Shown here piece by piece: positions 26,499 to 36,102 of a stretch of 64,000 bases of DNA (position 1 is the stretch's first letter; each line of letters starts with the position of its first letter). Both the position numbers and the translations under genes were made by a program. The notes beneath the pieces were generated by a model. That model was not told the origin of the DNA, did no database searches, and worked only from the letters and a program-made list of their open reading frames with translations. Location of the stretch: assembly GCF_000732945.1 (NCBI RefSeq), contig NZ_CP008944.1, forward strand, positions 62,001 to 126,000, given 5' to 3'. This stretch comes from Corynebacterium atypicum (GTDB lineage: Bacteria > Actinomycetota > Actinomycetes > Mycobacteriales > Mycobacteriaceae).

Positions 26499-28596
26499 AT
26501 GAGCCATAAAAAATCTGATGCCCCGAAGCCGGAGACCGGCAGCCCGCAGACTCTGCCCACGCAGCCCGACGCCCGCGTGGGCCGGGGTTTGAAAGCGATT
26601 CTTGACGGCCCCTGGGCCCCGCTGCGCCGCGAGGTTCGTGAGCGCCTCGATGACCCCGCGCTACTCCCGGACCCCGGGCTCAGCCTGGACGAGCAGCGCG
26701 AGCGACTGTTGGGCCAGGTACGCATGATGGCGAGTTCAGACGTGCAACGCGGAGCGTTCTCCACGGCCAACGGGGGCGGGGGCAAAAACGGCGATATGCT
26801 CACCACCCTTGAGATGGTCGGCGGGGTCAACCTGCAGCTCATGGTCAAGGCCGGTGTGCAGTGGGGGGCTGTGGGGCGGAGCCATCGATGCGCTGGGCAC
26901 CGAGCGCCATCAGCGCTACATCGAGGACACAATCAACCTTGACCTTCTTGGCGTCTTCGCCATGACTGAGCGCGGGCATGGCTCCAACGTCCGAGATCTG
27001 GAGACGACCGCCCATTTCGAACCGGATACCGGCGAGTTTGTGATCCACTCGCCCGCGCCCTCATCAGAGAAGGTTTACTTGGGCAACGCGGGCAAGCACG
27101 GCCGCATCGCGGCCATCTTCGCGCAGCTGTTTACCCCAGAAAGCGAGATGAGCCGCGGGGTGCACTGTTTCATCGTGCCGATCCGCGACGCTGAGGGCAA
27201 CGTGCTGCCAGGGGTCGCACTGAGCGATAACGGGCTCAAGGGCGGACTCAACGGCGTGGATAATGGCTCCATCAAATTCGACCGCGTGCGCGTGCCGCGT
27301 GAGAACCTGCTCAACCGCTTTGGTGACGTAGCCGAGGACGGGCACTATACATCGAGCATCGACTCGGATAATCGCCGCTTCTTTACCATGCTGGGCACGC
27401 TCATTCGCGGCCGCATCGCGGTGGGTGCGGCCGGCGGTGCGGCTGGTCGCACCGCGCTGGCCATCGCGGTGAAGTACGCCACTCGGCGGCGCCAGTTCGA
27501 GATGGTGCCCGGCGAGGAGACCCTCCTGATCAACCACCGCTACCACCGTAGGCGGCTCCTGCCCAGAGTCGCGCGCTCTTACGCGCTGGCATTGCTGCAG
27601 AACCAGCTGATCCAAACCGCAGACGAGCGGCTGCGCGATACACAGTACACCGCGCAGACCGACGAGGAGCAGTGGAAGCAGCGGGAGTTCGAATCGCGGG
27701 CCGCGGCCGTCAAGGTCGCCTCGACCGCTCATGGCCTGGAGTCGATCCAGGTCGCACGCGAGGCCTGCGGCGGCGCCGGATACATGGCCGAGAACCTCTT
27801 GACCACGTTCCGCGCTGACGCCGACGTCTTTGTCACCTTCGAGGGTGACAACACGGTACTCGCTCAGCTGGTGGGCAAGGAGATCATCACCGCCTACTCG
27901 CGGGGGCTTGCAGAGATGAGCGGCATCGACGTGGTCAAGTTCGGGGTGGAAAGCGTCAGCGACATTCTGCGCCGGCGCACACCCATTCCGTTGACCGTGC
28001 AGAACTTTGTCGAGGCGATGTCGCGGAACAACGAAAACTCGCTGTTTAGCGCTGCCTACCAGCTGAAGCTCTTCCAAGAGCGCGAGCAGAGCATGCTCAA
28101 GTCGCTCGGACGCCGGTTGCGCGCGGCCAAAGATCTGCCGCTGGCCGAGGCCGCGCAAGTGGTGGACAAGTGCCAGGACCACCTGATCGACTGCGCTTGG
28201 GCGCGGATCGACACGCTCGCCTTAGAGGCGATCCTGGAGGCCGAGGCAGGCTTGTCGGATCTTCCGGAGGACTCACTTTTGCGGGCCGTATTCGAGCAGA
28301 TCCGCCAGCTCTTCGCGCTCGAAACCATCCTCAAGCACTCGGGGTGGTACCAGGAGAAGAACGTGCTCGCCGGCGGGCGCATTTCCGCGGCTCGGGCGGC
28401 GGTCAACGACCTGGTCGATTCCCTTGGCCCATGGGCCGAACAGCTCGTCGACGGTTTTGGGGTGCCCGCGGCGGTGCTCGACGTCCCGATGCTGACTACC
28501 CATGCCGGGGTGGACGGGGTCAGCGGCCGGGCGGGCGAGCCAGCGGAGACGGTAAGCCCGGCCGCGGGCATCGCGGAACGCAGCTCGCGGAGCTAA
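26499..28596 (+). pseudogene. Acyl-CoA oxidase/dehydrogenase (ACOX type) with a one-base frameshift
   Basis: The first frame (MSHKKSDAPKPETG...) runs to LMVKAGVQWG; the second continues with LWGGAIDALGTERHQ and TERGHGSNVRDLETTA to the stop at 28594-28596. The switch is at a run of six G (26863-26868); five G restores QWGLWGGAID and one protein of about 698 residues, the size of ACOX enzymes. Family features are AMTERGHGSN, VRVPRENLLNRFGD, ACGGAGYMAEN and FVTFEGDNTVLAQ, with a C-terminal ACOX-like helical domain. The enzyme would oxidise acyl-CoA to enoyl-CoA using FAD. It is either a pseudogene or an error in a homopolymer. Confidence 0.88.
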
Positions 28597-28629
28597 CGGT
28601 GCCGTAAAACTAGCCGCACCGCGGGGCCG

Positions 28630-30621
28630 TCACCAGATGGTCACGCGGTCCTCTTCGGCCACGTACATCGCGGAATCGGGGCCCACCTCGGGGAAGGCCT
28701 GATAGAACTCGTCGATGTTGCCGGCGATGACGTTGCATCGAAACTCCGCCGGGGAGTGCGGGTCGATGGCCAGGTACTGGGCGGCCAACTCCGGGCGGAT
28801 CGCCGTGCGCCAGACGCGGGCCCAGGCCAAAAAGAGGCGCTGCAGGCCGTCGAAGGTTGTGCTTGCGATCTCCGGGTCGGCGCCCTCGACCTTGAAGGGC
28901 AGCCGCTCGGTACCCGAGAAATCTTTGCCGTGCTCAGCGAGGTAGCGCCGGTAGGCCACCACCGCGATGCCAAGCCCGCCGAGGTCGCCGATGTTCTCGC
29001 CCAGCGTGAACCGCCCGTTGACCCCGCTGGATTCGATGCCGTTTTGGGCCAGCACCGTAGGCACCAGGCCGTCGAACTGCTCGACGAGCTTCTCCGTCAG
29101 CTCGCTGAACGCTTCCTGGTCCTCGCTGGTCCACCAGGAGTTCAGGTTGCCCTGGTCGTCATAGCGGGAGCCTTGATCGTCAAATCCGTGGCCGATCTCG
29201 TGGCCGATGACGGCTCCGATTGCGCCGAAGTTCTCGGCGGCGCTTGCCGTGGGGTCGAAAAACGGCGGGCGCAGGATCGCGGCGGGGAAGGTGATGTCAT
29301 TGACCACCGGGTTGTAGAAGGCGTTGACGGTCTGCGGCGTGGTCACCCACTCTGAGCGATCAGCGGGCCGGCCGATCTTGGCTAGCTCGAAATCGTGGTT
29401 AAAGGCCGCGCCGCGGCGCACGTTGGTCACCAGGTCCGCGCCGGCATCGGAGAATTCCAGGCCGGAGAAGTCCCGCCAGTGGTCGGGGTAGCCGATCTTC
29501 GCCTGGAAGGCGTCGAGCTTTTCCAAGGCGCGCTCGCGGGTGGCCTGCGTCATCCAGCCAAGCGTGCTGATGCGCTCGCGGTAGGCCGCCACCAGATAGT
29601 CGACGAGCTGGAGCATCTGCTCCTTCGACGACGCGGAGAAGTGCCTTTCCACGAAGGCCTTGCCGATGTCCTGGCCCACCAGGGACTCGGCCAGCGACAC
29701 CCCGCGCTTCCAGCGCTCGCGCTGTTCTTGCGAGCCGGAGAGCACGCGTCCGTAGAAGTCGAAGTTTGCGGCGGATACATCCTCGCTGAGCACCCCGGCG
29801 CGGGCGCGCAGCAGCGTCCAGGCCGCCCAGAGCTGCCAATCGGCGAGGCGGGAATCAACAAACAAGCCAGCGAGGTGCTCGAGGTAGCTCGGCATCATCA
29901 CCACCAGGCGCTCCTCGGGCAGCTTGCCGCCGCGCAGGATCTCGCGGACAACGCCCGGCAGCTCGGCGAAGTCGGTGGGGTTGTAGGTCTTGACCGCGTC
30001 GCGCGCGGCGACGACGTCCCAATGCCCGGCCGCGATCTGCGTCTCCAGCGCGACGATGCGCGCGGCCGCCGCCCTGGCCACCTCGGCGGGCTCCTCGGGG
30101 GCGTCGCCGGACGCGGCGCTGACCCACCTGGCAAGCAGCTCAGTCGGCAGGAAGGCCAGCATCTTGGCCACGTGCTCCCGGTAAGCGCTCAGGGTCTCCG
30201 CGTGGGCGGGCTCGCGGTAGTAGGCTTCGTCGGGCAGCCCCAGGCCGGACTGCACGAGGTAGGCCACAGCGTTCTCGCCCTGGGAGTCCTTTTCTACCCA
30301 GAACGCCACCGGGGAACCTGAGCCGGTGCGCTCGAGCTCGCCGATAGCGCGGGCCAGCTGGGCCGCATCCTTGGCGTCGGCGATGCGGTCGAGGTCCGCG
30401 ATCAGCGGCGCGGTGCCGGCGGCGTTGACCGCCGCGACGTCCATAAATGACGCGAAGAGGCGCGCGCCCAGCCCGTCGCCGTGGGCGAGGATGTCGCGGA
30501 CGTCGGTCTCCGCGGCGTCGCGAAGCGCGTGGAAGGTGCCGTCGATGCCGCGATCGGCGGGGATCGTGTGGTTGTGCACCCAGGGGCCGTTGACGTAGTG
30601 GTAGAGATCCTTCATGCGCAC
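28630..30621 (-). CDS. M13-family zinc metallopeptidase (neprilysin/PepO-like)
   Basis: 663 residues. The zinc site is VIGHEIGHGFDDQGSRYD near residue 468 with the third ligand Glu in GENIGDLGGLGI near 545, and the substrate-backbone motif NAFYNP lies near 425. The N-terminal helical domain starts DLYHYVNGPWV. No signal peptide is seen, so it is probably cytosolic, as for several actinobacterial M13 enzymes. It cleaves peptides. GTG 30621 is chosen because AGGAG is 10 bases upstream; the ATG two codons later is the alternative. Its start faces the divergent membrane-protein gene about 50 bases away. Confidence 0.9.
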   Translation of the reverse strand: MRMKDLYHYVNGPWVHNHTIPADRGIDGTFHALRDAAETDVRDILAHGDGLGARLFASFMDVAAVNAAGTAPLIADLDRIADAKDAAQLARAIGELERTGSGSPVAFWVEKDSQGENAVAYLVQSGLGLPDEAYYREPAHAETLSAYREHVAKMLAFLPTELLARWVSAASGDAPEEPAEVARAAAARIVALETQIAAGHWDVVAARDAVKTYNPTDFAELPGVVREILRGGKLPEERLVVMMPSYLEHLAGLFVDSRLADWQLWAAWTLLRARAGVLSEDVSAANFDFYGRVLSGSQEQRERWKRGVSLAESLVGQDIGKAFVERHFSASSKEQMLQLVDYLVAAYRERISTLGWMTQATRERALEKLDAFQAKIGYPDHWRDFSGLEFSDAGADLVTNVRRGAAFNHDFELAKIGRPADRSEWVTTPQTVNAFYNPVVNDITFPAAILRPPFFDPTASAAENFGAIGAVIGHEIGHGFDDQGSRYDDQGNLNSWWTSEDQEAFSELTEKLVEQFDGLVPTVLAQNGIESSGVNGRFTLGENIGDLGGLGIAVVAYRRYLAEHGKDFSGTERLPFKVEGADPEIASTTFDGLQRLFLAWARVWRTAIRPELAAQYLAIDPHSPAEFRCNVIAGNIDEFYQAFPEVGPDSAMYVAEEDRVTIW

Positions 30622-30674
30622 CAGGATAGAGCTCCTGAAAGTTCCGCCGCCGCCGGGCTCGGGATTGTTTTAGC

Positions 30675-31703
30675 ATGAACCCTATGCCCTTCGACCACGA
30701 CCACAACTTGGGTCGCCCTGCCCAACCCGACGACTCCCCGGCGCGGCGCGGCTGGGGACGCCCTCCCGAGCCGGCCGCCGCCGGGTGGGGCGGGCGGTCT
30801 GCTTACGACGAGCGCGCCGGGCAGTGGGGCACCACGGTGGCAACGGCGGGCGCGGGGAGCGCGGGGGGTGCGCAGCAGTCGCCGCAGTGGCGCCCCGGGC
30901 CGGCGCCCGCCAAGCGGGCCTGGTGGACGCTCGCCGGGATGCTGGCGGTGCTCTTCGGGTTTCCTGCCCTGATCGACTTTGCCGTGCCCACTAGCCAGGC
31001 CTACCAAGACGAGGTGGTCTTAAGCGCCGACGGCTTCGACTGGGAGCTACCCGTCGCATCCCCCGACGGCGGCCCGCTGACCTGCCACGCGACGAGCGAC
31101 TCGCTGACGGGCACGCTCTACGAGTGCGGCGACTTTGTGATCGACACCTTCGGCCAGGAGCGCTACCGCGACCGCTCGCGGGCACTCGCCCGCTCGCTGC
31201 GCTTCCTGCTGACGTCCGGGGACAGCGAGGACACCGCTGCCAGCGCCGACGTCGCCTGGGAGGGCCCGCGCGGGCTGTACCTGACGCGCGATATCTCCGG
31301 CAGTGTGGCGCTCGGCATTGCGCTGATCGGCGGGCAGAACGCGAAGGACGGCGGTGCCGACGGCGCGAAAGACTCGGCGGCTGCAGTAGACGATTCGGGT
31401 GAGGACCCGGAGCCGATGCTGGTGACCGGCATCCGCGGGAAGGACGCGCACACGCTCCTGGCCCTAGGAGAGCAGGTGTGGTCGGCCGTCGGCGGGGACC
31501 CGGCCTACTTCCGGGGCGCTTTTGCGGACCTGGCCGCGCAGCAGGGCGTGCGCGTGGGCGAAGCGCCCGGCCAACCCGCCCCGTGGCCGCGGCGCGACGA
31601 GCGCCCGGGTGAGGGTTTCAGCCCCGGGCTGCCTCGCTTCGAGCCCCCGGGCGTGCGGCTCGACGCCCTGCTGGACCGCCCGCGCGACAAACAGGAGGTA
31701 TAG
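30675..31703 (+). CDS. Hypothetical one-pass membrane protein with Pro/Gly-rich N-terminus
   Basis: 342 residues. Residues 1-75 are Gly/Pro/Arg-rich and likely cytosolic and disordered; a hydrophobic segment AWWTLAGMLAVLFGFPALID (about 81-100) anchors it; the rest faces outside by the positive-inside rule, with two Cys (CHATSD, YECGDF) close enough for a disulfide. No family is recognised. It is followed after 4 bases by the PrsW gene, so it may be a partner or substrate of that protease. In-frame ATGs at 30675 and 30684 are both possible. Confidence 0.7.
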   Translation: MNPMPFDHDHNLGRPAQPDDSPARRGWGRPPEPAAAGWGGRSAYDERAGQWGTTVATAGAGSAGGAQQSPQWRPGPAPAKRAWWTLAGMLAVLFGFPALIDFAVPTSQAYQDEVVLSADGFDWELPVASPDGGPLTCHATSDSLTGTLYECGDFVIDTFGQERYRDRSRALARSLRFLLTSGDSEDTAASADVAWEGPRGLYLTRDISGSVALGIALIGGQNAKDGGADGAKDSAAAVDDSGEDPEPMLVTGIRGKDAHTLLALGEQVWSAVGGDPAYFRGAFADLAAQQGVRVGEAPGQPAPWPRRDERPGEGFSPGLPRFEPPGVRLDALLDRPRDKQEV

Positions 31704-31707
31704 ACCC

Positions 31708-32568
31708 GTGAGCTCGCTTTTTCGCACCACCAACTGGGTGCTTTTCTGGCTGTTCGCGCCGGCCAGCCTGGTCTTTTTGATCGTGGGCACCATCATCGCC
31801 TCCCCGGCTGGCTTAAGCATCAGCGTGCCCATCGCGCTGGTCTACGGCGCCGCGTGGGTGTTCCTCTTCAGGTTCTCTGCGATGTGGCCGCAGGCCGGGG
31901 CCAAATGGGTGTTCGCCACCCTCGGCGCCGGGGTGGGCACGTGCGGCGCGGTGCTCCTCGTCGCCGGGCCGGTAAGCGACCTGGTGGAAAAGCTCGGCTG
32001 GGAGGCCGCATTGGCCTCCTTCGCCGGCGCCTACCCCGAGGAGATCCTGAAGGCCGCCTGCGTCGTGGTGATCCTGCTGAGCTTCCGGGAGCTCGACCGG
32101 CCCTGGCACGGGCTGATCACCGGCGCGATGGTGGGCCTGGGCTTCGAGGTCTATGAGAACGTCTTGTACGGCGCCACCGGCGCCCTGCTCGACCCGAACA
32201 CGGACGTCGAGGGGGCGTTGACCATGTGGGGGATGCGCATCGTCGCCGGGCCGGGCCTGCACATCATGTTCAGCGCGCTAGCCGGCTGGGGCATCGGGGT
32301 GGGGCTGTTCAGCGCCCGGCTGACCTCCGCCCAGCGCTGGTTGGCCGCCGGCGGGTGGACCGCGCTGGCCTTTGCGCTGCACTTCGGCTGGAACTTCATG
32401 CCCGGCTCCCCGGTGCTGCAAGTAGTGGGGATGGTCGCGGTAGCCCTCGTGGGCTACCCGCTGGCGATCTGGCTTGCGATCAAGGGCCACCGCGCCGCGA
32501 AGGAGGACCTCCGGGCGCGGCCGCAGTGGCACGCTGCGCTTGCCGCCGGCCAGGCCCGCCTGGGCTAG
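31708..32568 (+). CDS. PrsW-family intramembrane metalloprotease
   Basis: 286 residues from GTG 31708, with AGGAGG at 31693-31698. Seven or more hydrophobic helices are seen. The family's catalytic features are AYPEEILKA (Glu111/112), GLGFEVYEN (Glu147/150) and the His residues in GPGLHIMFSALAGWG and ALHFGWNF. PrsW of Bacillus cleaves an anti-sigma factor in response to stress; here the substrate is unknown, and the single-pass protein encoded immediately upstream is a candidate. The gene is convergent with the emb gene. Confidence 0.88.
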   Translation: MSSLFRTTNWVLFWLFAPASLVFLIVGTIIASPAGLSISVPIALVYGAAWVFLFRFSAMWPQAGAKWVFATLGAGVGTCGAVLLVAGPVSDLVEKLGWEAALASFAGAYPEEILKAACVVVILLSFRELDRPWHGLITGAMVGLGFEVYENVLYGATGALLDPNTDVEGALTMWGMRIVAGPGLHIMFSALAGWGIGVGLFSARLTSAQRWLAAGGWTALAFALHFGWNFMPGSPVLQVVGMVAVALVGYPLAIWLAIKGHRAAKEDLRARPQWHAALAAGQARLG

Positions 32569-32592
32569 GCGCGCTCCGGCGAGGTCGAGGCC

Positions 32593-35500
32593 TTAGCCCT
32601 GCTTATCCTGGGTTTCGATGTTCATCTTGGACGGTCGCCACAGCCCGCTGCGCATGATCTCCTCGTGGTCGATCTCGGCCACCTTCGGCTCCTTGCCCAG
32701 CGAGTTCGCCCGCGGCGTGTAGATCTCGATGGAGCCCCAGTCGCGCTGCCAGTCCCCGTCGAGGTAGGCGGGCAGCTCGTAAGACCAGTTCACGGCCTCT
32801 GCGGTGCCCATGGCGCCGCCGCCCGAATAGCTCTGCACCGGCGAAAGGGTGCGCTTGCCGGGGGCGTCGGGAGAGATCCGGTACTCCGGGATCTCGGCTA
32901 CGCCGGCGAAGTGCTCGTAGGGCCGCTGGCACGGGAACTGCAGGGCCACCGGCCAGTCGATGAGCCCCGGCGAGTCCTCACCCAGGAAGTCGCCCAGCGG
33001 CTGCAGCTCCGGCACGCGCGGCGGGGTGAACGCCAGCCACTCGTCCTCGGCGAGCGAGGTATCGCGGGCGTTGATCCGCACCACATTCGCCTCGTCGGGC
33101 AGCGCGTCGAGCGGCAGGCGCAGGTTGCGCCAGGTCGGCGAGAGGCCGACGTCGTAAAGCTCCGCGGTGCCCGTGTCGGTGACCGTGCCGTCTGCGCGGC
33201 GGGTGCCGTACTCCAAGACCAGCTTCTGGCCGTCCTTGGTCACGCCGTTGATGTCCGTGTGCTCGATCGAGCCGGCCGCGGAGATCGCGAGCACCGGGGC
33301 CTTGCCCGAGCGCTGGGCGGGCAACTCGTACCAGGCGGTCTTGGCCGCCGCGGCGTGCTCGGCCTCGCCCTCCGGCGTGTAGGAGCCGATCACCGGCACG
33401 CGGATGAAGTCCAGGTTGAACGGGAGATCCTGGGTCGAGCCGTTGACGCCGCGGGCCTCCCCCTCGCGCTCGCCGCCGGTGGTGTCCGGCGAAGAGTTGT
33501 CGCCCCCGGTGGTCTGCTGCTGTTGCTGCCCGGCCTGTTGGGCAAAACCGCCCGCGTCCGAGGTGCTGACGTCATCGGGCGCGATGTCGCTCGGCACCGC
33601 GTTCGGATCGAAGCCGTAGTTCTCGCCCGCCTCGAGCGATGCGCCCAACGGGATGCCGTCGACGGGCCGCAAGAAGGAATCGTTGGTGTTCGTCTCGACC
33701 AAGACGTCCGACGCGAGCGCGCAGGTCCGGCCACGCAGGTCGTTCAGGTTGCCCTTGCCCGCGGAGTACGCCGGATATTGGTCGACGAAGCCCTTGCCCA
33801 GGCTGGCCATAGAAAACGCGACGGTGATCACGCCGAGTACCGCGATCGGCGCGGCGGCGATCCGGGTGGCCGTGGTGCTGGGGGTGCGCGGCTTGGTGCC
33901 GGTCAGCTCGGCGCGAAGGGCCTGGACCACCCCGACGGCGAGGACCGCCATCGCGATCACGAGCATGACCGTCGTAGCGAAAATGGCATGGTACTGCACC
34001 GGACGGTCCCACCAGGGTACCGCGAAGCTGGAGACGTACCACCAGCCGTTGTCGCCGGCCAGCGCGAGCGCGTAGAGCATCAAGAACCCGCCGACGATGA
34101 GCGTCTGCGCGCGCCGGGTGCGCAGCGCAAGCCGGGAAACCACCACCGCCGCGGCCGCGGCGAGCGCAGCCCCGATGCCCGCGTAGACGCCGAAGTGGTG
34201 CGTCCACTTGGTGGGGGTGAACATCATGAAGAACATCGCGCCGATCACGATGCCCATGAGCCGCAAGACCGGGCCGCGGTTCAGCTGCGGGATCTCGCGC
34301 CAGCGCAAAAACGCCACGGCCACCGCGGCGAGCGAGACGAACAGGATCAGCATGGGGAACCGGCGAGTAAAGGCGCCATCCACGGAGCCGACCTCGAAGA
34401 GCGACTGGTAGCGGGCGAATTCCTGGTACCAGGGCAGCGAGGGGCCGATCTCGGAGCGCACCCGCGTGGACTCGAGGACCCCGGCCAAGGTCTGGTCGGC
34501 GAACACGGCGACCAGGATGGCGGTGCCGGCGCCCAGGAACGGGGCTAGCTGGGCCAGCGCGGAGCCGACCAGTTGACGGCGCTCGTAGAGCACCCGGATG
34601 AGCTGCGGCAGGCTGACCAGGAACGCGGCGACGGCCATCAGGCCCGTCGGGCCAGCGCCCAGGGTGAAGGTGGCGATGATGAGCGCGATCGCGGCGGGGA
34701 ACAGACGCCGCGTGGCGATGGCGCGCTCGAAGACCACCCAGGTGACCAGCGCGCCCATGGCAATGACGGGCTCGGGCCTCGTGCCGTTATCGTAGGGCAG
34801 CCAGAACGCCAGGAAGATCGCAGCGATGGTCCACAGGGCCAAGCGCCGGTTCGCCAGGTTGGCGCCCAACCGGGGCAGTACCTTGCGCGATAGCACGAAC
34901 CAGATGATCAGGGCGCTGACGAGCGCGGGCAGCCGCATCCAGGCGGACGCGGTGCTCACCCGCGTCATGAGCGTGAGCAGGTCATAGTACGGCGAGCCGA
35001 AGGGTGATTCGGGCACGCCGAACCACCGGTAGTAGTTGGCCATATAGCCGGAGGCCCGGGCCTCGCGGGCCATGGTGAGCAAGTAGCCGTCGTCGGCGGT
35101 GTTGGCGCCGAAGATGTGCCAGAAGCCCAGGACAGCGCCCACCACGGCGTCGATCGGGCGGGGCCGCAGCTCGCCGGAGCGGATGAGCGGCGGGAGCGTG
35201 CGTCGGTCGAGGCGGTCCATCCGCCACAGGCACCACAGCGAGAGCAGCAGGAAGATCCCGCCGCCGATCATGGCGGCCAGCTTCCAGGCGCTCGGCGTGG
35301 AGGTGAACCTGGAGTTGATCTCGACCTCGGCGCCGATCCCGGCCGCGGCGAGCTCGGCCCGGTTGCCCGGGGTATCGGCGATCTCCGTGTAGATGCCCGT
35401 GACCTGCGGGCGCAGGTCTTCCTCTTCGTCTTCCGCCGTGGTCTCTTGGTGCAGGTCGTCGCGGGAGAGCGTGCCGGTGACGGGGCCGGAGTGCCCGGTG

Positions 35501-35970
35501 ATCTCCGCGGTGGCGGCCTCGTCGGTGACTGCTACCGTCAGGGCGGCCTGCGGGTCGAGGGCGGCGACCTCTTGGGCGGACAGCCGGAAGATGACCGTGC
35601 CTCCGGTAGCCACGTCGAGGTCGCCGCCGGTGGATCGGATGAACAGCCCGCGGTTGCCCGCCTTCTCCGAATCCGGGGGCACCGTGCCCAGGACCAGGTT
35701 CTGACCCGGGTTCAGCTTGTCTAGGGCGGAAAGCGGAACGGTGGCCGTCAAGCTCTCCGGAGCGTAAGACATCAGCGGCGCGTTGACCGATTCCAGGGTG
35801 CCGCCCTGCGGCCAGCTCAGCTGCGACTGCGTCTGCTTGATGGGCAGGAACGGAACGGCGAGGAAGAACACGAAAGCGAGGACGCCGCTGACAATCGCCA
35901 GGGTGCGCAGCCAGTGTGGTGCCGCGGGGGCCGAGGGCGAATCGTCTGGGCTTAAAGATCGGTCGGTCAC
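32593..35970 (-). CDS. emb: Arabinosyltransferase of the Emb (EmbC) family
   Basis: 1125 residues. A signal-anchor helix (about 22-44) is followed by a first periplasmic beta domain, about 12 further membrane segments between residues 210 and 720, and a large C-terminal periplasmic carbohydrate-binding-like domain. The GT-C Asp-Asp pair lies in FGANTADDGYLL near residue 292. It polymerises arabinofuranose from decaprenyl-phosphoryl arabinose onto arabinogalactan/lipoarabinomannan at the outer face of the membrane and is the family target of ethambutol. It is the last gene of the run dprE1-dprE2-aftA-emb. A Gln/Asp/Gly-rich insertion (AGQQQQQTTGGDNS) is seen near residue 805. Confidence 0.93.
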   Translation of the reverse strand: MTDRSLSPDDSPSAPAAPHWLRTLAIVSGVLAFVFFLAVPFLPIKQTQSQLSWPQGGTLESVNAPLMSYAPESLTATVPLSALDKLNPGQNLVLGTVPPDSEKAGNRGLFIRSTGGDLDVATGGTVIFRLSAQEVAALDPQAALTVAVTDEAATAEITGHSGPVTGTLSRDDLHQETTAEDEEEDLRPQVTGIYTEIADTPGNRAELAAAGIGAEVEINSRFTSTPSAWKLAAMIGGGIFLLLSLWCLWRMDRLDRRTLPPLIRSGELRPRPIDAVVGAVLGFWHIFGANTADDGYLLTMAREARASGYMANYYRWFGVPESPFGSPYYDLLTLMTRVSTASAWMRLPALVSALIIWFVLSRKVLPRLGANLANRRLALWTIAAIFLAFWLPYDNGTRPEPVIAMGALVTWVVFERAIATRRLFPAAIALIIATFTLGAGPTGLMAVAAFLVSLPQLIRVLYERRQLVGSALAQLAPFLGAGTAILVAVFADQTLAGVLESTRVRSEIGPSLPWYQEFARYQSLFEVGSVDGAFTRRFPMLILFVSLAAVAVAFLRWREIPQLNRGPVLRLMGIVIGAMFFMMFTPTKWTHHFGVYAGIGAALAAAAAVVVSRLALRTRRAQTLIVGGFLMLYALALAGDNGWWYVSSFAVPWWDRPVQYHAIFATTVMLVIAMAVLAVGVVQALRAELTGTKPRTPSTTATRIAAAPIAVLGVITVAFSMASLGKGFVDQYPAYSAGKGNLNDLRGRTCALASDVLVETNTNDSFLRPVDGIPLGASLEAGENYGFDPNAVPSDIAPDDVSTSDAGGFAQQAGQQQQQTTGGDNSSPDTTGGEREGEARGVNGSTQDLPFNLDFIRVPVIGSYTPEGEAEHAAAAKTAWYELPAQRSGKAPVLAISAAGSIEHTDINGVTKDGQKLVLEYGTRRADGTVTDTGTAELYDVGLSPTWRNLRLPLDALPDEANVVRINARDTSLAEDEWLAFTPPRVPELQPLGDFLGEDSPGLIDWPVALQFPCQRPYEHFAGVAEIPEYRISPDAPGKRTLSPVQSYSGGGAMGTAEAVNWSYELPAYLDGDWQRDWGSIEIYTPRANSLGKEPKVAEIDHEEIMRSGLWRPSKMNIETQDKQG

Positions 35971-36102
35971 ATAGTGGGAGTCTACGGCAGGCCGCCAGCT
36001 AACCCTAAGGACGTTTCCCGCTGGGCCTGCCGCCAGTCTTGCCGCGTTCGCCCCCGGTGCGGTGCGCCCGCTGCCGCGCGCCCGGCGCGTGAGCGGGTTC
36101 CG

